64,000 bases of DNA from Sphingopyxis terrae subsp. terrae NBRC 15098 (GCF_001610975.1 NZ_CP013342.1:3357001-3421000), one strand, 5' to 3'. Numbered from the stretch's first letter, positions 44,698 through 55,038 are shown. A program made the numbers and translations. The notes: generated by a model from the letters alone, not told the origin.

Positions 44698-45837
44698 ATG
44701 CGAGAGGAAGGAGCCGGGACGGGTTTCGCGGTCGACCGGCTCGTTTTCGGTCCCGATGATGTCGACCTGTCGCGCTCGCCGCTCGCGGGGCAACTCGGGC
44801 GCGACACCTACGTGCTCGGTGCGTTCAACCCTGGGCTGTTGCGACTGGGCAATGGCAATCTGCTGATGATGGTGCGGGTCGCCGAAGCGCTCCGCCAGGC
44901 CGTCGAGAACGGTCATGTCCATTCGATCCGATGGGAAGCTGGCCGCTACATGATCGACGCGTGGCCGCTTGAACTTTGCGATACGGCCGATCCGAGAAAG
45001 TTCATGGTGCGCGGCGGCAGCTGGCGCGTCATGGGGCTGACTTCGCTGTCCTGGCTGCTTCCCGTCGAGCTGACCCCCGACGGGCTGGAGGTGGTCGCTG
45101 TACATTATGACAAGGCGGTCGAACCGGGCGCGGACTTTCAATGCTATGGAGTCGAGGACGCCCGCATCAGCCGCGTCGGTCAGCGCTGGCTTATGACGAC
45201 CTGTTCGGTCAGCCCCGAGCGGCATTCGACAACGCTCTACAGCTCGTCAAACGGCCTCGATTGGACACTCGAGGGTATCGTCCTCGATCATCAGAACAAG
45301 GACATGCTGATTTTCGAGGGACTCATCGATGGCCGCTACTGGGCACAGACGCGTCCGCTCGGCGATCTCTATTTCGCCTATCCGCCGGGATCGCCGTGGC
45401 GCGCGGGACCTTCGATCAACCTCGCGACGTCGCCCGATGCGCTGCACTGGAAGCCCTATGAGGCACCGGGGATCCGTCCGCACGCCGACACGGTGGCGAC
45501 CGCGCGGATCGGCGGCGGCACACCGCCCATCCGCACCGATGCGGGATGGCTCACGCTCTGGCACGGGGTCGAACCCAAGGAGCTTGTCGGCATTTACCGC
45601 ACCTACTGGTCGCTCCTCGATCTCGACGATCCCTCGGTGGTGCTGCGTACCGATCATCGCCCGCTGCTCGAGGCGGCCCCCGAACTCACGCGCCCGCTCG
45701 AGGCCAAGCTCTATATTCGCGATGTCGTCTTCACGACCGGCATTACCGATGGAGGCGACCATTATGTCGTCGCCTCGGGCGAAGCCGATCTTGCCTGCCG
45801 CATCACCCATATTCCGAAGACATGTTTCGGTAACTGA
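44698..45837 (+). CDS. GH130-family mannoside phosphorylase/hydrolase (first copy)
   Basis: 379 residues beginning four bases after the catalase stop; the frame remains open upstream only in the shadow of the catalase gene. GH130 landmarks: GAFNPGLLRLGNGNLLMMVR, the general-acid Asp in YGVEDARISRVG, HQNKDMLIFEGLIDGRYW, and GGGTPPIRTDAGWLTLWHGV. Known GH130 enzymes phosphorolyse or hydrolyse beta-1,4- or beta-1,2-linked mannosides, often releasing mannose-1-phosphate. A second GH130 (48405) and a GT4 (49666) are nearby. Confidence 0.85.
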   Translation: MREEGAGTGFAVDRLVFGPDDVDLSRSPLAGQLGRDTYVLGAFNPGLLRLGNGNLLMMVRVAEALRQAVENGHVHSIRWEAGRYMIDAWPLELCDTADPRKFMVRGGSWRVMGLTSLSWLLPVELTPDGLEVVAVHYDKAVEPGADFQCYGVEDARISRVGQRWLMTTCSVSPERHSTTLYSSSNGLDWTLEGIVLDHQNKDMLIFEGLIDGRYWAQTRPLGDLYFAYPPGSPWRAGPSINLATSPDALHWKPYEAPGIRPHADTVATARIGGGTPPIRTDAGWLTLWHGVEPKELVGIYRTYWSLLDLDDPSVVLRTDHRPLLEAAPELTRPLEAKLYIRDVVFTTGITDGGDHYVVASGEADLACRITHIPKTCFGN

Positions 45838-46029
45838 CCAGCGCGTGAAGACCCGCCGCGACATTCGGTCGGCGCCCGATCTTGTCCTCCGCTGAGATCG
45901 AGGCGCCCGCCGCCGGCACCGGAAAATGCGCAACATTTGTTAATCGGCGCATTGCGGCGGCAACTCTCGCGCCGTCCCCCCGTTGCCCTCACAGGCTCCC
46001 GCATATTCTCGCAACGATGGAGACAGACC

Positions 46030-46317
46030 ATGGCACACGCAATGACGTCACGCCGGCGCTCGTCGGGATTTGGAAAACTTCTCAGCATCGGCGTTCTCGG
46101 GGCGCTCTTCTGGTTTACGCGCAAGTCGTCCCGCGCACAGGCGAAGGATGAAGGCCACTCGGCCGCTTTCGCCGATGGTGAGACGCACGCTGAAAATTTC
46201 GACCAGACCCGTTCGGCCGGGCCGGACGGCATGCGCGACGGTGTCCGGCGCGAATGGGACCGCGTCGACCAGGCAGCCGACGAGTCCTTCCCGAGCAGTG
46301 ACCCGCCGGCCTATTGA
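46030..46317 (+). CDS. Small membrane protein with C-terminal DESFPSSDPPAY motif
   Basis: 95 residues from the ATG at 46030 (GGAG upstream). It has a basic N-terminus, one hydrophobic segment (LLSIGVLGALFWF, ~17-29), a charged stretch and the tail DESFPSSDPPAY. Tails of the DESFPxSDPP type recur in small proteins of many alphaproteobacteria, usually of unknown function. It begins a run of small and stress-type genes on this strand (46328, 46654, 47430, 48130). Confidence 0.7.
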   Translation: MAHAMTSRRRSSGFGKLLSIGVLGALFWFTRKSSRAQAKDEGHSAAFADGETHAENFDQTRSAGPDGMRDGVRREWDRVDQAADESFPSSDPPAY

Positions 46318-46327
46318 AGCAGTGACA

Positions 46328-46657
46328 ATGAGCACCCCTCTTTCGGACGAGTCTGCGGCACCGGCACCTGGCGCCGATCCGGCGCCTCTGCGAAAGTCGA
46401 CACTCGTGCTGCACTATGACGATGACGGTATCGGCCTGGAGAAGCGCCTCTTATTCGAGGCCGCGACCCCGGCGGCGGCGCTCGAAATCGCCGCAGGAGA
46501 AGCGGCGGGCCGCCACGCGCGCTTGTTCGTCGACGGCAGGCCGCTCTGCAGCGTGTTGAAGGCCGACGAGAATCATCCCTTCTGGGTCATCGCCGCTTCG
46601 GCGGGGCGACCGATCTATGCCCCGACCTCCACATCGCTTCCCGAGGATCTGTCATGA
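46328..46657 (+). CDS. Hypothetical protein upstream of the SDR gene
   Basis: 109 residues from the ATG at 46328 (MSTPLSDESAAPAPGADPAP); a longer frame upstream is not supported. The N-terminus is Pro/Ala-rich. The rest has alternating strands and helices (LVLHYDDDGIGLEKRLLFE, AAALEIAAGEAAGRHARLFVDG), suggesting a small alpha/beta domain. I do not recognise it. Its stop overlaps the SDR start by ATGA. Confidence 0.6.
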   Translation: MSTPLSDESAAPAPGADPAPLRKSTLVLHYDDDGIGLEKRLLFEAATPAAALEIAAGEAAGRHARLFVDGRPLCSVLKADENHPFWVIAASAGRPIYAPTSTSLPEDLS

Positions 46658-47409
46658 TCGATGAAGCAGACGCCCATACCGTAGCCCCCGAGATCAAGGG
46701 CCGGCGCGCGGTCGTCACGGGAGGGACGACCGGGATCGGCCGCGCTATCGCCGTTCTTCTCGCAAGCTACGGCGTGAAGGTCTTTATCTGCGGCCGTACG
46801 CCTGACCATCTGCACGATGCGCTGCAACGCATCCGCGAAGTGGGCGATGGCGACGGTATCAATGTCGATCTATCGGTGGCCGAGGACGTCGACCGGTTCT
46901 TCGAAAGCGCTAGAGACTATCTGGGCGATATCGACATCGCGGTGATCAACGCCGCGGTGCCGGCGGCAGGGCTAGCCGATGCGAGCGAGAGCGAAGCGCG
47001 GTATCAGCTCGAGACCGACTTCACCGCCTATCTTGTCTGTGCGCAGAAAGCGGCGCGCTGCATGTCGGCGGGTAGCGATATCATCGTGATCGGATCGATG
47101 ACGGCGGTTTCGCGCGGCCCCGGCAGTTCAATCTATGTCGCGGCTAAAAGCGGCATACAGGGCTTCGTTCAGGCGTTTCGCAAGGAACTCGCCGAGCAGG
47201 ATATCAAGGTCGGGCTTATCGAGCCGGGATTCACCGGCGCCGACTTCCAATATCCCGAATTTCCTCCCGAAAAGCAGAAAGAGCTGATCGGCAAGCATCA
47301 GATGCTACGAGCCCAGGACATAGCTGTCTCCGCCCATTTCATGCTCGTCCAGCCGCGGCGCGCCGCGGTCTCGCTCATCCGCGTCGAGACCCGGCTCGAC
47401 CATCCCTGA
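46654..47409 (+). CDS. Short-chain dehydrogenase/reductase
   Basis: 251 residues. The classical SDR pattern is complete: the NAD(P)-binding VVTGGTTGIGRAIAVLL, the VINAAVP motif, a catalytic Ser in IIVIGSMTAVS, and the YVAAKSG active site (YxxxK). It overlaps the previous gene by four bases, and the hemerythrin gene follows 20 bases later, so it is part of an operon. The substrate is unknown. Confidence 0.88.
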   Translation: MIDEADAHTVAPEIKGRRAVVTGGTTGIGRAIAVLLASYGVKVFICGRTPDHLHDALQRIREVGDGDGINVDLSVAEDVDRFFESARDYLGDIDIAVINAAVPAAGLADASESEARYQLETDFTAYLVCAQKAARCMSAGSDIIVIGSMTAVSRGPGSSIYVAAKSGIQGFVQAFRKELAEQDIKVGLIEPGFTGADFQYPEFPPEKQKELIGKHQMLRAQDIAVSAHFMLVQPRRAAVSLIRVETRLDHP

Positions 47410-47429
47410 CATCCCGAAGGAGCCTTCCC

Positions 47430-48008
47430 ATGACCCCCAACATATTCAAGACCATGCGAGGCCCACTCGACAACACCGCGGCCCTACTGGGTGCGGCAGC
47501 GGCGGGTTTCGCCGTCGGCCTCGTCGCGAACCTCGGCCGAAAGGCCGCAGTGCAGAGTTTGACGACGCTCAAGGGCCAATGGGACGAGGGCCTGAAGGCC
47601 GAACACCGACTGACGATGAAGCTCTTCGATGCGCTCGAATCCACTGACGAGAGCGATGCGCGAAAGCGCAAGGCGCTCCTGCTTCAGCTCCAGCATGCGC
47701 TCGCGAAACATGCGTTCGAAGAAGAGAATGTCGTCTATCCGGCGATGCGCGACCATGGCCAGATCGTGGAAGCCGACAAGCTTGTCCACGATCATGGCTA
47801 TGTGAAGCAATATCTGTTCGACCTTTCGGAAATGGATGCCGCCGATCCCGCCTGGATAGCGAAAGTCCGCGAATTTCGCGCCGAGATCGAAGCGCATGTC
47901 GAGGAAGAGGAGCAGCGTCTGTTCCCTCGCCTCAAGGCGGCGCTGGGCGACGAGGGCAATAAACATGTTACCGCGGTGATGAACAAGGCTGGATTTGCCG
48001 CTGCCTGA
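47430..48008 (+). CDS. Hemerythrin (HHE) domain protein
   Basis: 192 residues. An N-terminal hydrophobic segment (LLGAAAAGFAVGLVANL) is followed by a four-helix hemerythrin-like bundle: LKAEHRLTMKLFDAL, HALAKHAFEEENVVYPAM, LVHDHGYVKQYLFDL and IEAHVEEEEQRLFPRL provide the His/Glu ligands of a di-iron site. Likely roles are oxygen, NO or ROS sensing, or iron handling. A second hemerythrin gene in the window (28397) is a pseudogene. Confidence 0.85.
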   Translation: MTPNIFKTMRGPLDNTAALLGAAAAGFAVGLVANLGRKAAVQSLTTLKGQWDEGLKAEHRLTMKLFDALESTDESDARKRKALLLQLQHALAKHAFEEENVVYPAMRDHGQIVEADKLVHDHGYVKQYLFDLSEMDAADPAWIAKVREFRAEIEAHVEEEEQRLFPRLKAALGDEGNKHVTAVMNKAGFAAA

Positions 48009-48129
48009 GCGCCATAGGCGGGCATGAGGCTCGCCGGACCGCCATGTGTCGTGGTGCAGTGACGAAGGTGCGAGGGCCGTAACGAAACCCGAGGCAGACT
48101 TGTGAGTTGCCGAAGGTGGGAGAAGTTGG

Positions 48130-48390
48130 ATGCCCCGTTATTATTTCCACAGCAGCAGCGGCCAGCGCGAGCTCGACGATGAAGGCGTCGAGTTATCGGA
48201 TACGGCCGCGGCACGGGTCGAGGCGGCCCGCTATGCGGGCCATTTGCTTGGCGATAATCCCGAACTCATCAACGATGTGGACACGCTCCGGATAGAAGTG
48301 ACCGACGAGGACGGCTGCCTTTGCTGCGTAGTCCTGATCGCGTCGGTCGACGCTCGGCGGAAGATCGAGCGTCCCGCACCTCCCAAATAG
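48130..48390 (+). CDS. DUF6894 small protein
   Basis: 86 residues, MPRYYFHSSSGQRELDDEGV, with GGGAGAAG upstream. The MPRYYFH start and DxEGVEL block are the signature of DUF6894, a small soluble family frequent in Sphingomonadales and Rhizobiales. Function unknown. It ends just before the second GH130 gene on the opposite strand. Confidence 0.8.
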   Translation: MPRYYFHSSSGQRELDDEGVELSDTAAARVEAARYAGHLLGDNPELINDVDTLRIEVTDEDGCLCCVVLIASVDARRKIERPAPPK

Positions 48391-48404
48391 CCTCGCCTCG
48401 CCTC

Positions 48405-49712
48405 TTAGCTCATGCTTGCGAGGAGCCGCTCGATCGGCGTCGTGGCAAAACCGATCGCGCTGTCCGAAATACCGTAGGGTATGAACAGGTCGCCGCCAAT
48501 GCGCATCGCGCCGCAGGTGTAGACGACGTTGGGCACATAGCCTTCGCGGTCACTCTCGGCGGCCGAGAGGATCGGGCATTCGGTGCGCGCCAGAAGCTTC
48601 GTCGGATCGTCGCGATCGAGAAGCGCTGCGCCCAAGCTATATTTTCGCATCGCGCCGACGCCGTGGGTGAGGAGGATCCAGCCCTCGTCGCATTCGATCG
48701 GGCTGCCGCAATTGCCCATCTGCACGAGCTCCCAGGCAAAGGTCGGCCGCATGAGGATCTGACCTTCGTCATCCCAGTCGGTCAGGCTATCGGAGGCGAT
48801 GATCGTGACATTCTTCCCGTCCTGCCGGGCGATCATGAGATAGCGGCCGTCGACCTTGCGCGGAAACAGCGCCATGCCCTTGTGGCGCGCGGCGCGCCCC
48901 CGAAGCGGTTCGAGCGAAAAGCGCGAAAAATCGGTAGTGCGCAGCAGTTCCGAACCGATCGCCTGCCCCGAATAGGCGGTATAGGTACCGATATATTCTC
49001 TCCGGCCGTCGTCATGGACGAAGGGTACGAGCCGCAGATCCTCGATGCCGCCGCGCTGCGCCTCGGTCATCGGGAACAGGACGCTGTTCGAGATGGCGCT
49101 ATCGGGTTGGCGGTGAACGGTGACTCGGTCGGCCGCCCCCAATTGGTGCCGGTCGTCGGCGACCGCGGCCATGGCGGGGCCCGACTGCGGCCAGAGCATG
49201 AAGTCCCCGTTCTCACCGATGATCCCCTCGCGGAAGGCAACCGAGCTGATATGACCCTCGCCGACCGCGCGCATCGACATGATGAAGCGCTGCTGATCGG
49301 GCGCAAGACCACTCTGGTCGGGGTGCGGGACGACGCTCGGGTTCATGAGCGCGGCGGCGGCATAGCTATATTCATGGCAGAAATAGGCGCCGATCAGCCG
49401 GCGCTTTACCGGCGAAACGCCGGCGGGATCCAGTGCGAGATCCTCGGCCACCTCGGCGAAACGCTCGTCGAAGATGCGCCCGATCTGCCAGTGGCGTTCG
49501 GAAAAATCCCTCCATACCAGCCCGAGGTGGGCCTCGGCCTCCTCCTCGTCCATCGCCAGGATATCACCGACGAGCTGCGCCGCGCGCGAGGGCTCGGAGA
49601 CATTCGATTGCCAGGCGAGGTGGAAAGGCCTGAGCACGACCCGCGCAGGGTCGGCGGCGAGCTTCTCATGAAGAATGTGCAGCGGCGTGTGGTCGGGATT
49701 GCAGATCAACAT
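48405..49712 (-). CDS. GH130-family glycosidase/phosphorylase (second copy)
   Basis: I start at 49712 (435 residues, MLICNPDHTPLHILHEKLAA), 46 bases inside the end of the GT4 gene; an ATG at 49811 is less likely. Family motifs include GGIEDLRLVPFVHDDG with the general-acid Asp, ARHKGMALFPRKVDGRYLM, NCGSPIECDEGWILLTHGVG and YGISDSAIGFATT. It differs clearly from the first GH130 copy, so the two are not recent duplicates and may act on different linkages or chain lengths. Confidence 0.85.
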   Translation of the reverse strand: MLICNPDHTPLHILHEKLAADPARVVLRPFHLAWQSNVSEPSRAAQLVGDILAMDEEEAEAHLGLVWRDFSERHWQIGRIFDERFAEVAEDLALDPAGVSPVKRRLIGAYFCHEYSYAAAALMNPSVVPHPDQSGLAPDQQRFIMSMRAVGEGHISSVAFREGIIGENGDFMLWPQSGPAMAAVADDRHQLGAADRVTVHRQPDSAISNSVLFPMTEAQRGGIEDLRLVPFVHDDGRREYIGTYTAYSGQAIGSELLRTTDFSRFSLEPLRGRAARHKGMALFPRKVDGRYLMIARQDGKNVTIIASDSLTDWDDEGQILMRPTFAWELVQMGNCGSPIECDEGWILLTHGVGAMRKYSLGAALLDRDDPTKLLARTECPILSAAESDREGYVPNVVYTCGAMRIGGDLFIPYGISDSAIGFATTPIERLLASMS

Positions 49713-52014
49713 CGCTGGCGCTGGTATCCTTCGTTGTCCCCCGCTTCCAGAATGTATCGGCCATGGCGCGGTGTGCAAGGTGAAAAGCCAGCGCGGATTC
49801 GGCGCCGACATTCGAGTTAACCCCGTGACGGGTCAGCCCATCGCAGCAGCGTCCCGTCGCCGAGCTCGCTATCACAGCGCCCCGGTCGTTCGCGCCGAGG
49901 AACCAGCCATAGGCCCGCTCGGCGCGGTCGTGCCAGCGCAGCTTGCCGGTCAGCCGGAAAGCCGTGGCGGCGGCATCGACCGTCGCCCAGGCTTCGAGCG
50001 GCTGCTGGTCGAAGGGAAAAAGCTCGTGCTCGACGCCGAAGCCTTCGCAGCCCATCGGGCGAAAATGCCCATCGCTGCTCGTCTGAATGTCGCACAGCCA
50101 GTCGAGCGCCGCGATGCCGGCTTCCTCGAGCGGGACCGAGCCGAGCCGCCGGCCCGCGCGCAGGAGCGCCTCGGCGAGCCGGGCGTTGTCATAAGCTAGT
50201 ACGGGTTCGAACCAATCCCAGCCGCTCCGCCGCGCGCTTTTCCAGAGCGCATGCAGAAAGGCGCCGCCGCGCTCGACGATCGCGCGCGCCTCGCTATGAT
50301 CCGGTTCGCGCGCCAGAAGTTCGTCGGCTCCCAGCAGCGAGAACGCAATCGCCCGCGGGCTCTTGAGGTCGGCCGCGAGCGGCGCGGCGCGCGTGAATAA
50401 TTCTGCGCACCACTTCCTGAGCCCCTGCGAGCGCGCGTGCTCCGCGCCATGGCCAAGCGCCCAGAGGGTACGGCCATTGCTATCTTCCGAGCCTTCTTCC
50501 TCGAGCCAGCGCCGGTCATAGCCCATGAAATTGCGGAAACGTCCGCGATCGGGGTTCCAGCCATGATGAAGGAAGGCGGCGTAGCGCGCGAAGAGCAGTC
50601 CATATTCTTCCTCGCCGAGCGACGGGCTGGCGTTGACGAGCATCAGCGCGCGCGCATTGTCATCGATGCAATAGCCGTGGTTCCGGTCGGGGATGAGTCC
50701 GGTTCCATGCTGTAAAATGCCGACATCGTCCGACAGCGCGCGGATCGCGGCGAAAGAGGGGAACATACGCCTCGGCTCGCGCCGCGCGGGCGCGGCCGCC
50801 ACATTTTCGATGAGCGTCGCGAAACGCTCCGCGATGGCCGGCCAGGCAGTCAGCCGGCCCCGCGCATAGGCGCGCTCCTGCATGGAGCGCCGCTCGCCGG
50901 GATGCGCGAGCAGCAACAGCACCGCCTCGGCGATGGCGTCGCTGTCGGTGCCACCGAGCAGGATGCCGATATCGTCTGCGAGCAGCTCGCGGGCATGAAC
51001 GAAGGGAGTAGAGACGACCGCGCGGCCAAGCGCCACGGCATAGGCCAGCGTGCCCGATGTGATCTGCGCGAGATTGGGATAGGGCGCGAGATAAATGTCG
51101 CATAGCTCGATCTGCTCGAGAAGTTCGGGCAGGTCGAGGAAGCGATTCTCCCATGCGATATTGTCCGCGACGCCGAGATCCTCGGCGAGGTCTGCGAGGC
51201 TTTGCCGATAGATCTCGCCCTCGGCGGCAACCAGATTGGGATGGGTCGCGCCGACGATTCGATAGAGCATGTCCGGATATTGCGCGACAATTGCCGGCAG
51301 CGCGCGGATCGCGGCTTCGAGCCCCTTGCCAGGACCCAAGAGCCCGAAGGTCGAGACGACCGGACGGCCCGCGAGACCCAGCTGCTCACGAAGCGGCGAA
51401 CATTCGGTGAAGACGCGGTCGGGGGTGCCATGCTCGATGAGCTCTATGCGATCGGCCTTCGCGCCATAGACGCGGATCAGTGTCTCGCGGCCGAACGCGC
51501 TCATCACCACAAGTTTCGCCGCCTTCGCGACGAGATGCTCCATCACGCGCCGCTGGTCGGCGCCGGGCTCGGCGAGGATGGTGTGGAACGTTACGATCAG
51601 CGGCGCAGCCAACCGGTCGACGAGCCCCAAGACGAGATCGCCTGCCGGTCCGCCGAAGATGCCGAACTCATGTTGGAGCCAGACCGCGTCGGCCCCGCTC
51701 GCATTGATCGCCTCGGCGGCGGCGCGATAGCCGTCAGCATCGTCTTCCCCGACGCCGGCAACGGCCGCAGCATCGCTCGCATCGCCCGCTCGCGCCGCCA
51801 TTGCATAGACGTCTATCGCGATATCAGGGCGCGCGGCTTTGAGATGATCGTAAATGTCGGCGGTGAAGGTTGCGATCCCGCACTGGCGCGGGCGGAAGCA
51901 GCCGATAAGGGCGAGGCGGCGGGCTCGCGCGGCAATGCCCGCGACGGGACCCGCATGGCCGCTATCTTCACTGTCAAACGCGGTAAGGAAGCTGATCTCG
52001 CTGTCGAATTTCAT
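49666..52014 (-). CDS. GT4 glycosyltransferase fused to an alpha/alpha-toroid-like domain
   Basis: 782 residues. Residues ~30-410 are a GT-B fold, family 4 transferase: RPRQCGIATFTADIYDHL binding loop, WLQHEFGIFGG, STFGLLGPGKGLEAAIRALP, and the donor-site region PNLAQITSGTLAYAVALGRAVVSTP. Residues ~420-760 have repeating helices with GYCIDDNARALMLVN and DSNGRTLWALGHG, resembling the (alpha/alpha)6 barrel of glycoside enzymes. The downstream GH130 overlaps its 3' end. A transferase next to mannoside phosphorylases suggests synthesis of the mannoside they degrade. Confidence 0.85.
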   Translation of the reverse strand: MKFDSEISFLTAFDSEDSGHAGPVAGIAARARRLALIGCFRPRQCGIATFTADIYDHLKAARPDIAIDVYAMAARAGDASDAAAVAGVGEDDADGYRAAAEAINASGADAVWLQHEFGIFGGPAGDLVLGLVDRLAAPLIVTFHTILAEPGADQRRVMEHLVAKAAKLVVMSAFGRETLIRVYGAKADRIELIEHGTPDRVFTECSPLREQLGLAGRPVVSTFGLLGPGKGLEAAIRALPAIVAQYPDMLYRIVGATHPNLVAAEGEIYRQSLADLAEDLGVADNIAWENRFLDLPELLEQIELCDIYLAPYPNLAQITSGTLAYAVALGRAVVSTPFVHARELLADDIGILLGGTDSDAIAEAVLLLLAHPGERRSMQERAYARGRLTAWPAIAERFATLIENVAAAPARREPRRMFPSFAAIRALSDDVGILQHGTGLIPDRNHGYCIDDNARALMLVNASPSLGEEEYGLLFARYAAFLHHGWNPDRGRFRNFMGYDRRWLEEEGSEDSNGRTLWALGHGAEHARSQGLRKWCAELFTRAAPLAADLKSPRAIAFSLLGADELLAREPDHSEARAIVERGGAFLHALWKSARRSGWDWFEPVLAYDNARLAEALLRAGRRLGSVPLEEAGIAALDWLCDIQTSSDGHFRPMGCEGFGVEHELFPFDQQPLEAWATVDAAATAFRLTGKLRWHDRAERAYGWFLGANDRGAVIASSATGRCCDGLTRHGVNSNVGAESALAFHLAHRAMADTFWKRGTTKDTSASDVDLQSRPHAAAHSS

Positions 52015-52569
52015 CGTCGTGCCTTCTGTCCGGTCCCCCCGAATGAAGATCAGGCGCGCGCATCACCCTTGCCTTTACCCCCCGCCAAGGGCGTCGTTCC
52101 GGGGAAAGGCCAACCCCGAAGGGCGCGCCCGATGTGGCAGGAGAAGCGTGTTGCCTGAACGCCCAACGCTCCCCTCGGCGCGCAGTTGCCGACCCGCCGG
52201 CAACAATCGCCATGATCCAGGTTAATTTCGGCCACCGTGCATCAGGCGCTCGCGCTGGGAACAGCAGGACACCAGCGAATGACAAACATGCGCCGCGCCC
52301 TCTTCTCCCCTTCCCGCCCCGCCATCTCCCTTCCCACCGCCGGGTCCGCGACCGCTGTCACGGCAGTGTTATCGCTGCGACGGCCAATGCCAGCGCATTG
52401 ACCTCCGCTCCGCTGTGCGTTGTTGAACCCTCGGTATATTCGGGGGGCAACCTCTACGGCCGGCGTCCGATGAACCGGATCCGCGTCGATCTCGGAATGC
52501 TGGACCGCTTTCGAGCGATTACTTGCCCGGCTCTCAGATCGCTGCTTCCCGGCCTCGCCCACCATCGCT
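52015..52569. other. Non-coding region upstream of the GT4 gene
   Basis: About 550 bases. GCAAC-N16-CGTT on the minus strand (52165-52189) is a one-mismatch EcfG-like box ~150 bases before the GT4 start. I see no intact gene. The right part may contain the eroded 5' half of the cyanophycinase relic that follows. Confidence 0.4.
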
Positions 52570-52870
52570 GCAGCTATGGCGAAGCTGGCGGCGACGAAAC
52601 GCCGCGTCTCGGCGGCACCGAACCCGTGCCGGGGCTCGGGCTGGTCCCGCCAGAATCATCGACCAGCTTTCGCCGAGTGCGGTCGTATCGGGCGGCTGTC
52701 CGCCACAGTCGCCCATCGTCCCGATCGTCTCGGAATCGGGATCGACGAAGACACGGCGCTTCGCGTCGAGGGTTGTATCGCGCGGGCTATCGGCAGCGGC
52801 GGCGTGAGGATCGCCGCCGCATCACGGGCGAGCCATAGCAATGCGGCGGACGCCAAACCGGCGACATATT
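52570..52870 (+). pseudogene. Frameshifted cyanophycinase-like relic
   Basis: Three frames together spell the central part of a cyanophycinase-type peptidase. SYGEAGGDETPRLGG then EPVPGLGLVP is in one frame, RIIDQ in the next, and AECGRIGRLSATVAHRPDRL, GIGIDEDTALRVE, IGSGGVRIAAASRASHSNAAD in the third. These match the GLG-IIDQHF-RGRIGRL-GIGIDEDTA-GSG-THSN blocks of the family. Two frameshifts within 50 bases and no recognisable N-terminus show it is dead. It is a trace of lost cyanophycin or isoaspartyl peptide metabolism. Confidence 0.65.
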
Positions 52871-52963
52871 TTCGCTCCACGGCGCGACTCTGCACGCATC
52901 GGGGAGCGGCGACTGCTTCGGCCTGGCCGCGCGCCGCCCCGCAACATGGGCTGTGCCGAAGGC

Positions 52964-53650
52964 TCAGCGTGCCGCGCTGCGCCCCGAGAAAGGACAACGC
53001 CAATCGGGTCCGACGGCCCGCCCTGAATATTGCCGGGCCTCCGACACATCGCCGTGACGCGCGAGCATCGGGTTCGCGCTGCCGGCGAGGGCAACGTCGC
53101 GCGCGATGATCTTGCTTCGCATCGTCTCGTAGATGTTTGCATCGCGCAGCTTCTCGAACTGGTCATGGAGATTGAATACCAGCGCCGGGCGCTCGAACCG
53201 TCGCGCGGGACGGCTCGCGCGTGGATGAAGGCCAACGACGAAAAAGGCCTCGCCGCCAAAGCTCAAAGAGAAATGTGGATCATCGGGACTGTGGTTCACG
53301 CGCGGATCGGGTGGCTGCCCGGCCCAATCATCCTTCCGGCTCAGCGATTCAAGCCGGTGCCAGAGCGAGGTTTCGAACCCTGCCTCGTCGAGCCCGCCAT
53401 CCTCCTCGAAGATCACGACGAGTGAGTGGAACAGGCTCGGTTCCCGGGCGTAGCTCCAGGCAAGATCGAGGAGATTGGGATAGATGCGCAGATCGTCCCA
53501 GGCCGAGCGCATGTCGCGGCCGACGACGAAGCGCATCTGGTCGCGCGCCAGCGCGGACTTCGCGCCGACGCACGGGAAGTCCGCGGCGCGAATGAACGCC
53601 TGGAAGCGTTGCGCGAGCGGATGGGAACTGTCGTCGGTTGGCGGAAGCAT
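52964..53650 (-). CDS. YqcI/YcgG-family protein (GntA-like heme-dependent N-hydroxylase family)
   Basis: 228 residues with the blocks of the YqcI/YcgG family: FPCVGAKSALARDQMRFVVG near the start, DLRIYPNLLDLAWSYAREP, PDDPHFSLSFGGEAFFVVGL, and the C-terminal VGPDWRCPFSG. A characterised relative, GntA, is a heme enzyme that N-hydroxylates a guanidino substrate in guanitoxin biosynthesis. No other guanitoxin genes are present, so the substrate here is unknown. It is read away from the IS3 element, ~120 bases distant. Confidence 0.8.
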   Translation of the reverse strand: MLPPTDDSSHPLAQRFQAFIRAADFPCVGAKSALARDQMRFVVGRDMRSAWDDLRIYPNLLDLAWSYAREPSLFHSLVVIFEEDGGLDEAGFETSLWHRLESLSRKDDWAGQPPDPRVNHSPDDPHFSLSFGGEAFFVVGLHPRASRPARRFERPALVFNLHDQFEKLRDANIYETMRSKIIARDVALAGSANPMLARHGDVSEARQYSGRAVGPDWRCPFSGRSAAR

Positions 53651-53667
53651 GCCGCTGAAACAAACAC

Positions 53668-53770
53668 ATGCTGTCGCGGTTGCAGTCGATTAACTTGGGT
53701 TGGATCGATTTCCGGGGAGAGGCTTACCGTTTGCTCCTGCGGCTCTCGTCACGCAACGGGTCGGGTCGTC
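53668..53770 (+). pseudogene. Left part of a short reading frame interrupted by the IS3 element
   Basis: From ATG 53668 the frame reads MLSRLQSINLGWIDFRGEAY and continues to residue 34 at the IS boundary. The bases to the right of the element (55092-55141) continue in the same frame (TDFQAMLKRASGERA, then TGA), and that stop overlaps the ATG of the ATPase gene by ATGA. Joining the flanks directly, or with three bases removed, restores an open frame of about 50 codons. There is no good ribosome binding site at 53668, so the true start may have been lost by deletion. Confidence 0.35.
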
Positions 53771-53797
53771 TGAACCGCCCCGGGACTGCCGGAGGCC
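53771..53797 (+). repeat. Left terminal inverted repeat of the IS3-family element
   Basis: 27 bases beginning TGAACCGCCCCGGGACTGCC; it pairs with 55065-55091 with a single mismatch. Confidence 0.9.
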
Positions 53798-53809
53798 ATT
53801 TGGTTTAAG

Positions 53810-55038
<1,229 letters not shown>

